Shown here piece by piece: positions 7,902-17,345 of a stretch of DNA of 52,603 nucleotides. Source of the stretch: Comamonadaceae bacterium (GTDB lineage Bacteria > Pseudomonadota > Gammaproteobacteria > Burkholderiales > Burkholderiaceae_C); assembly GCA_947449025.1 (NCBI GenBank), contig CANFQF010000004.1, positions 1 to 52,603 on the forward strand. The letters run 5' to 3'. The position numbers and the translations under genes are program-made. How positions within the stretch are numbered: the stretch's first letter is position 1; each line of letters starts with the position of its first letter. The notes under the pieces are model-generated. The model saw nothing but the letters and a program-made list of their open reading frames with translations. It ran no database searches and was not told the DNA's origin.

Positions 7902-9734
7902 ATGACTGAGCATCGCCCCGCAACGGGCCGGGCAACGCCCACCCGCCTCGCATCTTCTCCGCCTGCGCCCTGGCGGTTTGCATGGGCCCCGGTGCTCGCC
8001 TGCCTGCTGGCGCCAAGCAGCGGCGCCCTGGCCCAGGCACCCGCAACGCCCGCCCGTCCGCCAGTGGCAGCTGAGGCCAAGCCGCCGGTCCAGTCTTCCG
8101 CGCTCACGGCCGAACTGTTTTACCAATTGCTGGTGGGCGAAATGGCGGCCCGCATGGACGATCCCGGTGGCGGCTTCCAGATGATGCTCGACGCCGCCCG
8201 CCGCAGCAACGACCCCTTGGTCTACCAGCGCGCAGTCGAAATCGCGCTGCAGGCGCGCGCTGGCGACTCGGCGCTGCAGGCCGCCCGCGCCTGGAAGCAG
8301 GCCCAGCCTGATTCACGCGAGGCCAACCGCTTCGTTTTGCAGATCCTGCTGGCCCTCAATCGGGTCGGCGAGACCGCCGAGCCGCTGCGCCAGCTTCTGG
8401 CCCTGACCCCGCCGGCTGAACGCGCCACCGCCCTGGCCCTGGTGCCTCGCCTCTATGCCCGCGCCACTGACAAGGCGCAGGCCCAGCGCTTGGTCGAACA
8501 GGCCCTGGCAGAAGCCGCTGCGCGGCCGGAAACCGCCGGCCCGGCCTGGACAGCGATCGCCCGCATGCGACTGGCTGCGAGCCAAGAGGGGCCCGCGCTC
8601 GAGGCCGCCCAGCGCGCGCAATCCGCCGCTCCCACCGACGAAGGCCCGGCCCTGCTCGCTTTAGAGCTGCTGGACCCGCGCCTGCCCCAGGCCGAGGCCC
8701 TGGTGCGGCGCTATCTGGACGGCGCCCAGGCCCGGCCCGAGGTGCGCATGGCCTACGCCCGCACGCTGCTGGAGGCGCAGCGCAGCAGCGACGCCCGCCA
8801 GCAGCTGCAACTGCTCACACGCCAGCAGGCCGACTTCGCCGAGGCCTGGCTGGTGCAAGGTGTGTTGCAGGTGCAAGAAAACCAATTCGAGGCCGGTGAG
8901 GTGTCTCTGCAGAAGTACCTGTCGCTCGTCCAAGCGGGCGGCCGGGCGCCGAACGAAGAAACCCAACGCGGCCTGGCACAGGCCTACTTGGCACTGGCCC
9001 AGGCCGCCGAGCGACGCGGCGATCTGGCGCGGGCCACGCAGTGGCTCGACCGCATTCCCGGCAACGCAGACCTGCTGGCCACCCAAGTGCGCCGGGCTTC
9101 GGTGCTGGCACGCCAGGGCCGGCTCGATGACGCGCGCAAGCTGCTGCGCGCCCTGCCCGATCGCGACGCGTCCAGTGCCCGCGCCAAGGTTCTGGCCGAG
9201 GTCCACCTGCTCCGGGATAACCGCCAGACGCAGGCCGCCTACGACCTGCTGGCCGAGGCCGTGGCGCGCAGCCCGAACGATGCCGAGTTCCTCTACGAGC
9301 AGGCCACCAGCGCGGAAAAGCTGGGCCGCCTCGACGAAATGGAGCGCCTGCTGCGCCGGGCGATGGTCGCCAAACCCGACTTCCAGCACGCCTACAACGC
9401 CTTGGGCTACTCCCTGGCCGATCGCAATGTGCGCCTGCCCGAGGCGCGGGATCTGATCCGCAAGGCTCTCGAGCTGGCCCCGGGCGACCCCTTCATCACC
9501 GACAGCCTGGGCTGGGTCGAGTTCCGCATGGGGAACAAGACCGAGGCCCTGCGGCTGCTGGAGCTGGCCTTTCGCGAACGGCCCGACGCTGAAATCGCCG
9601 CCCACCTCGGCGAGGTTCTTTGGAGCCTGGGGCGCAAGCCACGCGCGCTCGAGATCTGGCGGGAGGGCCTGACCCTCAACCGGGAGAACGAGACCTTGCA
9701 GTCCACCCTTGAGCGGCTGCAGGTGAAACCCTGA
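7902..9734 (+). CDS. TPR-repeat protein, probably exported
   Basis: 610 residues from the ATG at 7902; ATGs at 7890 and 7893 are in frame and possible. A basic N-terminus is followed by a hydrophobic segment (FAWAPVLACLLAPSSGALAQA), consistent with a signal peptide cut after ALAQA, so the protein is probably periplasmic. The rest is alpha-helical repeats: AELFYQLLVGEMAARM opens the repeat array, and clear TPR units near the C-terminus contain YNALGYSLADRN and PFITDSLGWVEFRMGN. TPR arrays are protein-docking scaffolds; no enzyme domain is visible. It lies directly upstream of lolB and ispE, and this arrangement is common in Burkholderiales, suggesting an envelope role. The function is unknown. 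Confidence 0.88.
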   Translation: MTEHRPATGRATPTRLASSPPAPWRFAWAPVLACLLAPSSGALAQAPATPARPPVAAEAKPPVQSSALTAELFYQLLVGEMAARMDDPGGGFQMMLDAARRSNDPLVYQRAVEIALQARAGDSALQAARAWKQAQPDSREANRFVLQILLALNRVGETAEPLRQLLALTPPAERATALALVPRLYARATDKAQAQRLVEQALAEAAARPETAGPAWTAIARMRLAASQEGPALEAAQRAQSAAPTDEGPALLALELLDPRLPQAEALVRRYLDGAQARPEVRMAYARTLLEAQRSSDARQQLQLLTRQQADFAEAWLVQGVLQVQENQFEAGEVSLQKYLSLVQAGGRAPNEETQRGLAQAYLALAQAAERRGDLARATQWLDRIPGNADLLATQVRRASVLARQGRLDDARKLLRALPDRDASSARAKVLAEVHLLRDNRQTQAAYDLLAEAVARSPNDAEFLYEQATSAEKLGRLDEMERLLRRAMVAKPDFQHAYNALGYSLADRNVRLPEARDLIRKALELAPGDPFITDSLGWVEFRMGNKTEALRLLELAFRERPDAEIAAHLGEVLWSLGRKPRALEIWREGLTLNRENETLQSTLERLQVKP

Positions 9735-9834
9735 GGGGCTGAAACGCCCTCTCAGATCGCGCCTGGCCGCCCCGCCCGCCTAAGCACTGAGGCCCCACCA
9801 GGCGAACGCCCCCCGCGCCCTCCTGCCCACCTTT

Positions 9835-10365
9835 ATGCGCAGCCTGCACTTCACATCTACCAGCACCCGGCGGTCCGCCTTGCACGGTATCGCCATGAGT
9901 CTGGCGATCGGTGCGGCGATCGCCCTGACGGGCTGCGCCACGTCCCGGAGACCCGCACCGGCCGCGGGCCAGCCACACTGGAGTGGACGGATGTCCCTCA
10001 AAGTCGACGACGACCCCCGCATGTCCTTCAGCGCCGGCTTTGACCTGCGCGGTTCGGAACGCGAGGGCACGCTGGAGTTGGTCACGCCCCTAGGCAGCAC
10101 CGCCGCCCTGCTTGAATGGTCGGTGGCAGGTGCCTGGCTGCAGGTGGCGGGCGAGCCGCCGCGCCAGGGTGCCTCACTCGAGGCGCTGGTGCGGGCCGCC
10201 ACGGGCACCGATGTCCCGGTAGCCGCCCTCTTCGATTGGCTGGCAGGTCGCCCCACAACGAGCGCGGGCTGGCAGGTCGACCTCTCGCAGCGCGCGCAGG
10301 GCCGGCTGCAGGCCCTGCGCCAGCAGCCGCCGGCCGAACTCCGGCTGGTGCTGGACAATCCCTAA
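9835..10365 (+). CDS. lolB: Outer-membrane lipoprotein insertion protein LolB
   Basis: 176 residues, slightly short for LolB. A basic N-terminus and hydrophobic helix end in the lipobox LTGC, with the lipidated cysteine at about residue 34. HWSGRMSLKV opens the half-open beta-barrel fold that accepts lipoprotein acyl chains, and GTLELVTPLGSTAALLEW matches the family core. LolB is itself an outer-membrane lipoprotein; it receives lipoproteins from LolA and inserts them in the outer membrane. It sits between the TPR gene and ispE, the order seen widely in Betaproteobacteria. The sequence is divergent, so the call leans on both the motif and position. Confidence 0.88.
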   Translation: MRSLHFTSTSTRRSALHGIAMSLAIGAAIALTGCATSRRPAPAAGQPHWSGRMSLKVDDDPRMSFSAGFDLRGSEREGTLELVTPLGSTAALLEWSVAGAWLQVAGEPPRQGASLEALVRAATGTDVPVAALFDWLAGRPTTSAGWQVDLSQRAQGRLQALRQQPPAELRLVLDNP

Positions 10366-10435
10366 AGCAATCGCCTCTGGAACTGGCACCCCCGGCACCT
10401 TTGGCGTCTTTAGCCCCGCGATCCACTCTCGCACC

Positions 10436-11332
10436 GTGCAAGCCCTCTACGACATCCCGGCTCCAGCCAAACTGAACTTGTTCCTGCATGTGACGGGCCG
10501 GCGCGCCGACGGCTACCACCTGCTGCAGTCGGTGTTCATGCTGATCGACTGGCACGACACCCTGCACTTCGAGATTCGCTCCGACGGCGTCATCAGCCGG
10601 GAGGACCTGTTGGCGCCCTTGCCCGAAGACGACCTGTGCCTGCGCGCGGCCCGGGCGCTGCGGGACGCCACCGGTTGCCAGGCCGGCGCCCATATCGGCA
10701 TTGCCAAGCGCCTGCCCGCGCAGGCGGGGATGGGGGGCGGATCCTCCGACGCAGCCAGCTGCCTGCTGGCCCTCAACCGCCTGTGGGGCCTGGGCCTGCC
10801 GCGCGCCGCGCTCGAGCGCATCGGTCTGGCGCTGGGTGCGGACGTCCCCTTCTTTCTGCGCGGGCGCAATGCCTGGGTCGAAGGCATTGGCGAACAGATC
10901 ACCCCGGTGAGCCTGCCCCCGGCGCGCTTCCTCGTGGCCAAGCCTGCCCAGGGCCTGGAAACCGCGCGCATCTTTGGTGACGCCCGGCTTTCGAGGTCAA
11001 CTGAGCCTGCTATACTCTCGCGCTTTGCTGCGGACCCATACGGCTTTGGCCAAAACGATCTGCAGGTGGTGGCCGAAAAGCTCTGCCCCGACGTCCTACA
11101 GGCCTTGGCCTGGGTGGCCGAACAGGGAAAACGCTTTGCAAAAAGCTCAGATGGAGCAGCAATGCTCAAGGCCCGGATGACTGGTTCAGGTAGCGCGGTG
11201 TTTGCCAAGCTGCCAGACGACGCAACCAAAACCACTGCGGCTATCGGCAGCCCTCCACCGGGCTGGCAAGTAGAAGTTTGTAGCAATTTGGCAGCTCATC
11301 CCCTCGTGGAGTGGGCTACCAGCGACGATTGA
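10436..11332 (+). CDS. ispE: 4-diphosphocytidyl-2-C-methyl-D-erythritol kinase IspE
   Basis: 298 residues starting at GTG (10436). It opens with PAPAKLNLFLHVTGRRADGYHLLQSVF, the substrate-binding stretch typical of IspE. The GHMP-kinase ATP loop is GMGGGSSDAA (about residues 99-108), followed by LGADVPFFL; ARMTGSGSAVFAKL is the third GHMP motif. It phosphorylates CDP-ME in the MEP isoprenoid pathway. A short insert (KRFAKSSDGAAMLK) sits just before the third motif. The gene follows lolB by 70 bases and precedes tRNA-Gln. The last 350 bases look a little less GC-rich than the rest. Confidence 0.96.
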   Translation: MQALYDIPAPAKLNLFLHVTGRRADGYHLLQSVFMLIDWHDTLHFEIRSDGVISREDLLAPLPEDDLCLRAARALRDATGCQAGAHIGIAKRLPAQAGMGGGSSDAASCLLALNRLWGLGLPRAALERIGLALGADVPFFLRGRNAWVEGIGEQITPVSLPPARFLVAKPAQGLETARIFGDARLSRSTEPAILSRFAADPYGFGQNDLQVVAEKLCPDVLQALAWVAEQGKRFAKSSDGAAMLKARMTGSGSAVFAKLPDDATKTTAAIGSPPPGWQVEVCSNLAAHPLVEWATSDD

Positions 11333-11365
11333 TCGGTGGGTGGCTGAAAAGCCATCCTCCTGTGT

Positions 11366-11442
11366 AGGGGAGTCGCCAAGTTGGTCAAGGCACCGGATTT
11401 TGATTCCGGCATGCGAGGGTTCGAGTCCTTCCTCCCCTGCCA
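11366..11442 (+). tRNA. tRNA-Gln (anticodon UUG)
   Basis: A 77-base cloverleaf with the CCA end encoded. The acceptor stem AGGGGAG pairs with CTCCCCT, followed by discriminator G and CCA. The anticodon stem CCGGA/TCCGG closes the loop TTTTGAT, putting anticodon TTG at 11400-11402. The T-arm loop is GGTTCGAGTCC. It reads CAA and, by wobble, CAG codons. A small GAAA-tetraloop hairpin (11341-11354) lies just upstream, and an array of tandem hairpins starts four bases after the CCA. It lies between ispE and prs. Confidence 0.97.
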
Positions 11443-11445
11443 AAT

Positions 11446-11589
11446 GACACCGGACGCTGTCTTGGACAGCGTCCTATTCAGGACACCGGACGCTGTCTTA
11501 GATAGCGTCCTTTTCAGGACACCGGACGCCGTCTTAGATAGCGTCCTTTTCAGGACACCGGCAGCTGTCCGAGACAGTTGCTTTAGCAG
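11446..11589 (+). repeat. Four tandem 36-bp repeats, each a hairpin
   Basis: Units begin at 11446, 11482, 11518 and 11554 and are head-to-tail without spacers. Each opens with GACACC and then forms a 9-10 bp stem with a 3-base loop, followed by a tail such as TATTCAG or TTTTCAG. Unit 1 has a perfect stem (GGACGCTGTC / GACAGCGTCC). Unit 2 has one G-T wobble. Unit 3 has a wobble and one mismatch. Unit 4 has diverged in sequence but still pairs, GCAGCTGTC with GACAGTTGC. The array lies between tRNA-Gln and prs. A further weak stem, ACTC-CGG-GAGT followed by TTTCTT (11612-11628), could be the final terminator. Confidence 0.85.
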
Positions 11590-11708
11590 CCGAAGCCCCG
11601 GCATCTGCGGGACTCCGGGAGTTTTCTTGTCTCAGTTCTTGCCGGCCATCTCGTCGATTTTGGCGGCCGTTCACAGGCAACCCTGGACCTAGTTCGCTGG
11701 CTCACCAC

Positions 11709-12686
11709 ATGCAGGCTGCTCACACCCCCGACTTCATGGTGTTCACCGGCAACGCCAATCCGGCGCTGGCCGCCGAGATCGCCGGACACCTGGGCATCAC
11801 GCTCGGGGCCGCCAGCGTCGGCCGCTTCTCGGATGGCGAGGTCACGGTCGAACTCAACACCAACGTCCGCGCCCGCGACGTGTTCGTGATCCAGTCCACC
11901 TGCGCCCCCACGAACGAAAACCTGATGGAATTGCTGATCATGGTCGACGCGCTCAAGCGCGCATCGGCCGAACGCATCAGCGCCGTCATCCCCTATTTCG
12001 GCTATGCCCGGCAGGACCGCCGCCCGCGCTCCTCGCGGGTGCCAATCTCGGCCAAGGTGGTGGCCAACCTGCTGCAGACCGTGGGCGTCTCGCGCGTCCT
12101 CACCATGGACCTGCACGCGGACCAGATCCAGGGCTTCTTCGACATTCCGGTCGACAACATCTACGCCTCGCCGGTGCTGCTGTCGGACCTGCGCCAGAAA
12201 AACTACGCCGACCTGATGGTCGTCTCGCCCGACGTCGGTGGTGTGGTGCGCGCCCGCGCCCTGGCCAAACAACTCGGCTGCGACCTGGCCATCATCGACA
12301 AGCGCCGGCCCAAGGCCAATGTGAGCGAAGTGATGCATGTCATCGGCGACATCGAGGGCCGCAACTGCGTCATCATGGACGACATGATCGACACCGCTGG
12401 CACCCTGGTGAAGGCGGCCGAGGTGCTCAAGGAACGCGGTGCCAAGAAGGTCTACGCCTATTGCACGCACCCCATCTTCTCAGGCCCCGCCATCGAGCGC
12501 ATCGCCAAGGGCACCGCCCTCGATGAGGTGGTCGTCACCAACACCATCCCCCTGACTGACGCCGCACGCGGCTGCACCAAAATCCGCCAGCTGTCGGTGG
12601 CGCCCTTGGTCGCCGAGACGATCCAGCGGATTGCCAAGGGCGAGTCGGTGATGAGTCTTTTCTCGGACCAGGAGAACCTGTTCTGA
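11709..12686 (+). CDS. prs: Ribose-phosphate pyrophosphokinase (PRPP synthetase)
   Basis: 325 residues, class I length. [11 protein letters not shown] and [13 protein letters not shown] open the protein, [11 protein letters not shown] is the flexible ATP-binding region, and [15 protein letters not shown] is conserved. The PRPP-binding loop is [13 protein letters not shown] (about residues 221-233). It makes PRPP from ribose-5-phosphate and ATP for nucleotide, histidine and tryptophan synthesis. The start ATG at 11709 lacks a strong ribosome-binding site. The roughly 265 bases between tRNA-Gln and this gene are mostly the hairpin array, which could sit in its leader. rplY follows 115 bases later. 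Confidence 0.97.
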   Translation: MQAAHTPDFMVFTGNANPALAAEIAGHLGITLGAASVGRFSDGEVTVELNTNVRARDVFVIQSTCAPTNENLMELLIMVDALKRASAERISAVIPYFGYARQDRRPRSSRVPISAKVVANLLQTVGVSRVLTMDLHADQIQGFFDIPVDNIYASPVLLSDLRQKNYADLMVVSPDVGGVVRARALAKQLGCDLAIIDKRRPKANVSEVMHVIGDIEGRNCVIMDDMIDTAGTLVKAAEVLKERGAKKVYAYCTHPIFSGPAIERIAKGTALDEVVVTNTIPLTDAARGCTKIRQLSVAPLVAETIQRIAKGESVMSLFSDQENLF

Positions 12687-12708
12687 GACTTCCCCGGCCC
12701 GCCTGACA

Positions 12709-12759
12709 AGGCAGGCCTTCCCCGCCGGCGGGCCTGCAAGGGTACGCCGGCTTTTTCAA
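12709..12759 (+). terminator. Possible intrinsic terminator after prs
   Basis: GCAGGCC and GGCCTGC form a 7-bp stem, and a second GCCGGC element precedes TTTTT in the gap between prs and rplY. The T-run follows a GC-rich inverted repeat, but the two alternative pairings compete. Partial readthrough into rplY is likely. Confidence 0.35.
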
Positions 12760-12801
12760 CCCGGGTCACACTGGTCGCGGTGGGCCCTTGAGGAGTCTGA
12801 T

Positions 12802-13449
12802 ATGAAATTCGTCGCTTTTGAGCGCGCCAAGCAGGGTACGGGTGCGAGCCGCCGTCTCCGCATCACGGGCCGCACGCCCGGTATCGTCTACGGTGGCACG
12901 GGCGAGCCCCAGAGCATCGAGCTGGACCACAACGCGCTGTGGCACGCCCTGAAGAAGGAAGCCTTCCACGCCTCCATCCTCGAGATGGAAATGGACGGCA
13001 AGTCCAGCCAGGTCCTGCTGCGTGACGTTCAGTACCACCCCTTCAAGCAACTCGTCTTGCACGTGGACTTCCAGAAAGTCGACGCCAACACCAAGCTGCA
13101 CATGAAGGTGCCGCTCCACTACGTGAAGGCCGAAGAGTCCCAGGCCGTCAAGTTCGAAGCTTGCGTGGTCAACCACGTGATCTCCGAGCTCGCCGTGACC
13201 TGCCTGCCCGCCGACCTGCCCGAGTTCATCGAGGTGGACCTGTCTGGCCTGAAGAAGGGCGCGTCCCTGCACCTGGCCGACGTGCAACTGCCCAAGGGCG
13301 TGACCGCCGTGACCCACGGCAAGAAGAACCCGGTGCTGGTGTCGGTGGTGTCCACCGTTGCCGAAGAAGCGCCGGCTGCCGATGCCGCCCCCGCGGCCGA
13401 CGCCAAGGCAGCGGCCAAGCCTGCTGCCAAGCCCGCCGCCAAGAAGTAA
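12802..13449 (+). CDS. rplY: 50S ribosomal protein L25/general stress protein Ctc
   Basis: 215 residues, the long (CTC/TL5-type) form of bL25. The N-terminal 5S-rRNA-binding domain starts [20 protein letters not shown] and includes TPGIVYGG and [20 protein letters not shown]. The second beta-rich domain contains [19 protein letters not shown] and [20 protein letters not shown]. The C-terminus is an Ala/Lys/Pro-rich tail of about 30 residues, common in this group and probably disordered. It binds 5S rRNA in the large subunit. A clear terminator follows. The prs-rplY-pth order is widely conserved in Betaproteobacteria. Confidence 0.96.
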   Translation: MKFVAFERAKQGTGASRRLRITGRTPGIVYGGTGEPQSIELDHNALWHALKKEAFHASILEMEMDGKSSQVLLRDVQYHPFKQLVLHVDFQKVDANTKLHMKVPLHYVKAEESQAVKFEACVVNHVISELAVTCLPADLPEFIEVDLSGLKKGASLHLADVQLPKGVTAVTHGKKNPVLVSVVSTVAEEAPAADAAPAADAKAAAKPAAKPAAKK

Positions 13450-13469
13450 GCACCCCCGCTTGCCATGTG

Positions 13470-13494
13470 AAGGCCCGCCTCGTGCGGGCCTTTT
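13470..13494 (+). terminator. Intrinsic terminator after rplY
   Basis: AAGGCCCGC, loop CTCGT, GCGGGCCTT and a T-run form a classical rho-independent terminator 20 bases after the rplY stop. It separates rplY from pth. Confidence 0.9.
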
Positions 13495-13547
13495 CATTTC
13501 TGCGGCGCCGCCGGACTGCGCGCCCGACTCGTTTCTAATATCACCCC

Positions 13548-14156
13548 ATGATCAAGCTCTTCGTTGGCCTGGGCAACCCAGGCACCGAATACGAGGCCAC
13601 CCGCCACAACGCCGGCTTTTGGTGGGTCGATGGCCTGGCCCGCGACCTCGGCCTGCACCTCAATTCCGACCGGGCCTACCACGGCCTGGTGGCGCGCGGC
13701 AGCGTCAAAGGACAGAACGTCTGGCTGCTCGAGCCCCAGACCTTCATGAACCTCTCAGGCAAGTCGGTGGCGGCGCTGGCGCGCTTTTTCAAGATTGCGC
13801 CAGAGGAAATTCTGGTGGTGCACGACGAACTCGACGTGCCCCCGGGCCAGGCCAAGCTGAAGTTCGGTGGCGGCCACGGCGGTCACAACGGCTTGCGCGA
13901 CATCCATGCGCAACTGGGGAGCAGCGACTACTGGCGGCTTCGCATCGGCATCGGCCACCCGGGCGACAAGAACGAGGTCGCCGACTACGTGCTGCGCAAG
14001 CCCTCGCCCGATCACCGCGCGCTGATCGAGGACTGCGTAGCCCGCACCCTCAAGGCTGCACCCGACCTGTTGGCGGGCGAGATGACCAGGGCCACCAGCA
14101 CCGTGCACACGCACAAGCCGCCGCGGCCGAAGCCGCCAAGGCCTGAGGGGGTTTAG
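13548..14156 (+). CDS. pth: Peptidyl-tRNA hydrolase
   Basis: 202 residues. [18 protein letters not shown] carries the conserved Asn and the catalytic His of Pth. [23 protein letters not shown] and [15 protein letters not shown] match the substrate-binding loops. It releases tRNA from prematurely terminated peptidyl-tRNA in the cytoplasm. The C-terminal tail is Pro/Lys/Arg-rich. The stop codon (14154-14156) overlaps the stop of the opposite-strand ferredoxin gene, so the two transcripts converge with no space for a separate terminator. Confidence 0.97.
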   Translation: MIKLFVGLGNPGTEYEATRHNAGFWWVDGLARDLGLHLNSDRAYHGLVARGSVKGQNVWLLEPQTFMNLSGKSVAALARFFKIAPEEILVVHDELDVPPGQAKLKFGGGHGGHNGLRDIHAQLGSSDYWRLRIGIGHPGDKNEVADYVLRKPSPDHRALIEDCVARTLKAAPDLLAGEMTRATSTVHTHKPPRPKPPRPEGV

Positions 14157-14404
14157 GCCTGCGCGGTGAGCCGCAAATATTTTTGCATCAAGGTCTCCCG
14201 GCTCTCCACCCGCTCGGGGTTGACCGGGATGCAGGCCACCGGGCAAACCTGCACGCACTGGGGCTCGTCGAAGTGGCCCACGCACTCGGTGCACTTGTCG
14301 GGGTTGATCTGGTAGATCTCGGGGCCCAGGAAGATGGCCTCGTTGGGGCACTCGGGCTCACACACGTCGCAATTGATGCACTCGTCGGTGATCATGAGGG
14401 ACAT
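14153..14404 (-). CDS. YfhL-family 2[4Fe-4S] ferredoxin
   Basis: 83 residues. The first cluster motif is [12 protein letters not shown]. The second is [18 protein letters not shown], with the longer loop between its second and third cysteines that marks the YfhL/Allochromatium-type ferredoxins. These carry two low-potential [4Fe-4S] clusters and serve as cytoplasmic electron carriers; the partner is not evident here. It is convergent with pth, with four bases shared at the stops, and divergent from the ABC importer genes that begin 86 bases away. Confidence 0.93.
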   Translation of the reverse strand: MSLMITDECINCDVCEPECPNEAIFLGPEIYQINPDKCTECVGHFDEPQCVQVCPVACIPVNPERVESRETLMQKYLRLTAQA

Positions 14405-14490
14405 GGAAATAGCTCCGTAGCTGAGGGCCTGCGCGTTCGGGAAGGCGTCTTTCGGACGCGCCCCGGTGATCTGGCATTATCCGCCGCTGC

Positions 14491-15441
14491 ATGGCCCTGT
14501 TTCTCGTCAAACGCCTCATCACCCTGCTGGCCACATTGGCGGGCACCTCGGTGGTGGTTTTCCTGGTGCTGGAGGTGCTGCCCGGCAATGCCGCGCAAAT
14601 CCTCATGGGCCCGGACGCCTCGCCCGAGGCAGTCGCCGCCCTGGCGAGCAAGCTGGGGCTGGACCAGCCCGCCCTCACCCGCTACTTTCACTGGATCACC
14701 GGCCTGCTTACCGGTGACTTGGGCCTGTCCTACGCCTACAGCTCGCCGGTGAGCGAGCTGGTGCTCGAGCGCCTGGCGCTCACGGTGCCGCTGGCGGTGA
14801 TGGCCATGTCGCTCACCATCGTGCTGGCCCTCTCGGCTGGCATCTACGCCGCGGCCCGCCACAACAAGCTCGGCGACGTCGGCCTCATGGGCCTGAGCCA
14901 GATCGGCATTGCCATCCCCAACTTCTGGTTCGCCATCCTGCTGATCCTGCTTTTTTCGGTGCAGCTCAAATGGTTCTCCGCCGGTGGATTTCCCGGCTGG
15001 GAGGAGGACTGGGTCGACGCCCTGCGCGCGCTGATGCTGCCAGCGCTGTCGCTGGCGGTGGTGCAAGCTGCCATCCTGGCGCGCATCACCCGGTCGGCGG
15101 TGCTGGAGGTGCTGCGCGAAGACTTTGTGCGCACCGCGCGCGCCAAGGGCGCCTCTCAGCGCCGCGTGCTCTGGGGACATGTGCTGCGCAATGCGATGGT
15201 GCCGGTCGTCACCGTGATGGGCCTGCAGTTTGCCGAGCTGCTGGCGGGCACCATCGTGGTCGAGAGCGTGTTCTACCTGCCGGGGCTCGGGCGCCTCATC
15301 TTCCAGTCCATCTCCAACCGCGACCTGATCGTGGTGCGCAACTGCGTGATGCTGCTGGCGGCCATGGTGGTCATCGTCAACTTCCTGGTCGATCTGCTCT
15401 ACGCAGCCATCGACCCGCGGGTCAAGGCCAGCGACATATGA
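14491..15441 (+). CDS. Oligopeptide-type ABC transporter permease (DppB/OppB family)
   Basis: 316 residues with about six membrane helices. FLVKRLITLLATLAGTSVVVFLV is the typical first helix of DppB-like permeases. Next comes a periplasmic loop (LPGNAAQILMGPDASPEAVAAL) and the inner-membrane core. The EAA-like loop contacting the ATPases is DFVRTARAKGASQRRVLWGHVLRNA, followed by FYLPGLGRLI. It forms the translocation channel with the DppC-like protein encoded next. It is the first gene of a plus-strand block of permease, permease, ATPase, ATPase, binding protein and amidase. The substrate class (peptide, amide or glutathione-like) is not determined by this subunit. Confidence 0.94.
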   Translation: MALFLVKRLITLLATLAGTSVVVFLVLEVLPGNAAQILMGPDASPEAVAALASKLGLDQPALTRYFHWITGLLTGDLGLSYAYSSPVSELVLERLALTVPLAVMAMSLTIVLALSAGIYAAARHNKLGDVGLMGLSQIGIAIPNFWFAILLILLFSVQLKWFSAGGFPGWEEDWVDALRALMLPALSLAVVQAAILARITRSAVLEVLREDFVRTARAKGASQRRVLWGHVLRNAMVPVVTVMGLQFAELLAGTIVVESVFYLPGLGRLIFQSISNRDLIVVRNCVMLLAAMVVIVNFLVDLLYAAIDPRVKASDI

Positions 15442-15493
15442 ACCAGGCCAACGTCAAGCACGTAAAGGCACGGCCCGACGCAGGAGCGCGGTC

Positions 15494-16330
15494 ATGATGA
15501 GCCTGCGCCAGCGCGCCCTGGGTCACCCGAGCTTTGTCATCGGCGCCGTTCTGAGCGCGCTTCTCATACTGGCGGCCTTGCTGTCCCTGGTGTGGACGCC
15601 CTACTCCCCTTACGAGATCGACATGGCGCTGCGGCTGCAGGCGCCAGATGCCAGCCACTGGCTGGGCACAGACCCCTACGGCCGTGACATTGCCTCGCTG
15701 CTGCTGGTGGGCGCACGTGCCTCGATTGCCGTGGGTGTGATCGCGGTCGGCATAGGTCTTCTGGTGGGTACCGCGCTGGGCCTGCTGGCCTCGGCCGCCC
15801 GGGGCTGGACCGAAGAAATCATCATGCGGCTGGCCGACTTCGGCTTTGCCTTCCCGGCCATTCTCTCGGCCATCATGCTCACCGCCGTGTTCGGCCCCGG
15901 CATGGTCAACGCCATCATCGCCATTGGCATCTACAACATCCCGACCTTCGCCCGCATCACCCGCGCCAGCGCCAACCAGGTCTGGGGCCGGGAGTACGTG
16001 CTGGCTGCCCGCGCCGCCGGCAAGGGCGCCTGGCGCATCACGATAGAGCATGTGCTGCCCAATATCGCCTCGGTGCTGATCGTGCAGGCCACCATCCGCT
16101 TTGCCATTGCCATCCTGGCCGAGGCGGCCCTGTCCTATCTGGGCCTGGGCACGCAGCCGCCACAGCCCTCCTGGGGCCGCATGCTGGCCGAGGCCCAGAC
16201 GCTGCTTTTTCAGGCGCCGATGTTGGCCGTGTACCCCGGCGTCGCGATTGCGCTGGCTGTGCTGGGCTTGAATCTCATGGGCGACGGCCTGCGTGACCTG
16301 TTCGACCCCAAGCTCGCGCGTCGGCGCTGA
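15494..16330 (+). CDS. Oligopeptide-type ABC transporter permease (DppC/OppC family)
   Basis: 278 residues. After a short N-terminus the first helix is VIGAVLSALLILAALLSLVW. The conserved HWLGTDPYGRDIASLLLVGARASI stretch is the hallmark of OppC-like permeases. Further helices and the coupling loop REYVLAARAAGKGAWRITIEHVLPNI follow. SYLGLGTQPPQPSWGRML near the end is also family-typical. The ATG at 15494 is followed by a second in-frame ATG. It pairs with the permease encoded 53 bases upstream. Confidence 0.95.
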   Translation: MMSLRQRALGHPSFVIGAVLSALLILAALLSLVWTPYSPYEIDMALRLQAPDASHWLGTDPYGRDIASLLLVGARASIAVGVIAVGIGLLVGTALGLLASAARGWTEEIIMRLADFGFAFPAILSAIMLTAVFGPGMVNAIIAIGIYNIPTFARITRASANQVWGREYVLAARAAGKGAWRITIEHVLPNIASVLIVQATIRFAIAILAEAALSYLGLGTQPPQPSWGRMLAEAQTLLFQAPMLAVYPGVAIALAVLGLNLMGDGLRDLFDPKLARRR

Positions 16331-16343
16331 ATTACCCAAGACC

Positions 16344-17345
16344 ATGACGACGCCCCTTCTGTCCGTCACCGATTTGCGGGTCGTGCTGCGCACCGCGCGC
16401 GGGCCGGCGGTGGCGGTACGCGATCTGTCCGTCACGCTGGCGCCCGGTGACACCTTGGGTCTGGTGGGCGAGTCCGGCTGCGGCAAGTCGCTCACCGCGC
16501 TGGCGCTTATGGGCCTGCTGCCCGAGGGTGCGCAGGTGAGCGGCAGCATTCGCTTGAACGGCAGCGAGCTGGTCGGCCTGCCCGAACGCGAGATGGCGAC
16601 GCTGCGCGGCAACCGCATCGCGATGGTCTTTCAGGAGCCCATGACCGCCCTCAACCCGGTGCACACAGTGGCCCGCCAGGTGGCCGAACCACTGCGCCTG
16701 CACAAGGGCTTGAATGCCGCCCAGGCCCGGGCCGAGGCGATCGCCCTGCTCGATCGGGTGGGCATCCCCGACGCCGCGCGCCGCGCCGACGCTTACCCGC
16801 ACCAGTTCTCTGGCGGACAGCGCCAGCGCATCACCATCGCCATGGCCCTGGCCTGCGGGCCCGACCTGCTGGTTGCCGACGAGCCGACGACCGCGCTCGA
16901 TGTGACGGTGCAAAAACAAATCCTCGACCTTCTGCGCGAACTCGTTGCTGAACGCGGCATGGGCCTCATCCTTATCTCGCATGACCTGGGCGTGATCGCC
17001 CAGAACGTGGCCCGGATGGTGGTGATGTACGGCGGCAGCCAGGCCGAGACCGGACCGACCCGCGCGGTGTTCGCGCACCGCCGCCACCCCTACACCCAGG
17101 GCCTGTTCGCCGCACGCCCGGCGCTCATCGCGAACCCTGCGAACCGAGGCGCGCGCTTGCCCACCATCCCCGGCACCGTGCCCGAGCTGGCCGACCTGCC
17201 GCCCGGCTGCCCCTTCGCCAGCCGCTGCGCCTGGACAGCCCCAGCCTGCCAGGACACGCCACCGCCGGCGATCGAGGTGGGACCGGGACATCAGGCCCGC
17301 TGCCTGCGGCTCGACCAGATTCCGGTCGTGGAGGCACAGGCATGA
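16344..17345 (+). CDS. Oligopeptide-type ABC transporter ATPase (DppD family)
   Basis: 333 residues from the ATG at 16344. The frame is open 17 codons further upstream, but that overlaps the permease gene and is not conserved. Walker A is GESGCGKS, the signature is FSGGQRQRI, and Walker B is [12 protein letters not shown]. The C-terminal OppD extension has the cysteine-bearing [16 protein letters not shown] element, often linked to an iron-sulfur cluster or metal site. It powers import through the two permeases. The stop overlaps the start of the next ATPase by four bases (ATGA). Confidence 0.95.
   Translation: MTTPLLSVTDLRVVLRTARGPAVAVRDLSVTLAPGDTLGLVGESGCGKSLTALALMGLLPEGAQVSGSIRLNGSELVGLPEREMATLRGNRIAMVFQEPMTALNPVHTVARQVAEPLRLHKGLNAAQARAEAIALLDRVGIPDAARRADAYPHQFSGGQRQRITIAMALACGPDLLVADEPTTALDVTVQKQILDLLRELVAERGMGLILISHDLGVIAQNVARMVVMYGGSQAETGPTRAVFAHRRHPYTQGLFAARPALIANPANRGARLPTIPGTVPELADLPPGCPFASRCAWTAPACQDTPPPAIEVGPGHQARCLRLDQIPVVEAQA

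Noticed and set aside
10988-11016. TATACT inside ispE as a promoter for tRNA-Gln
   Set aside because: The -35 match is poor and the tRNA starts 350 bases later; kept only as a possibility.
11446-11589. Possible CRISPR array
   Set aside because: The 36-bp units are contiguous with no unique spacers, each has an internal stem, and no cas genes are near.
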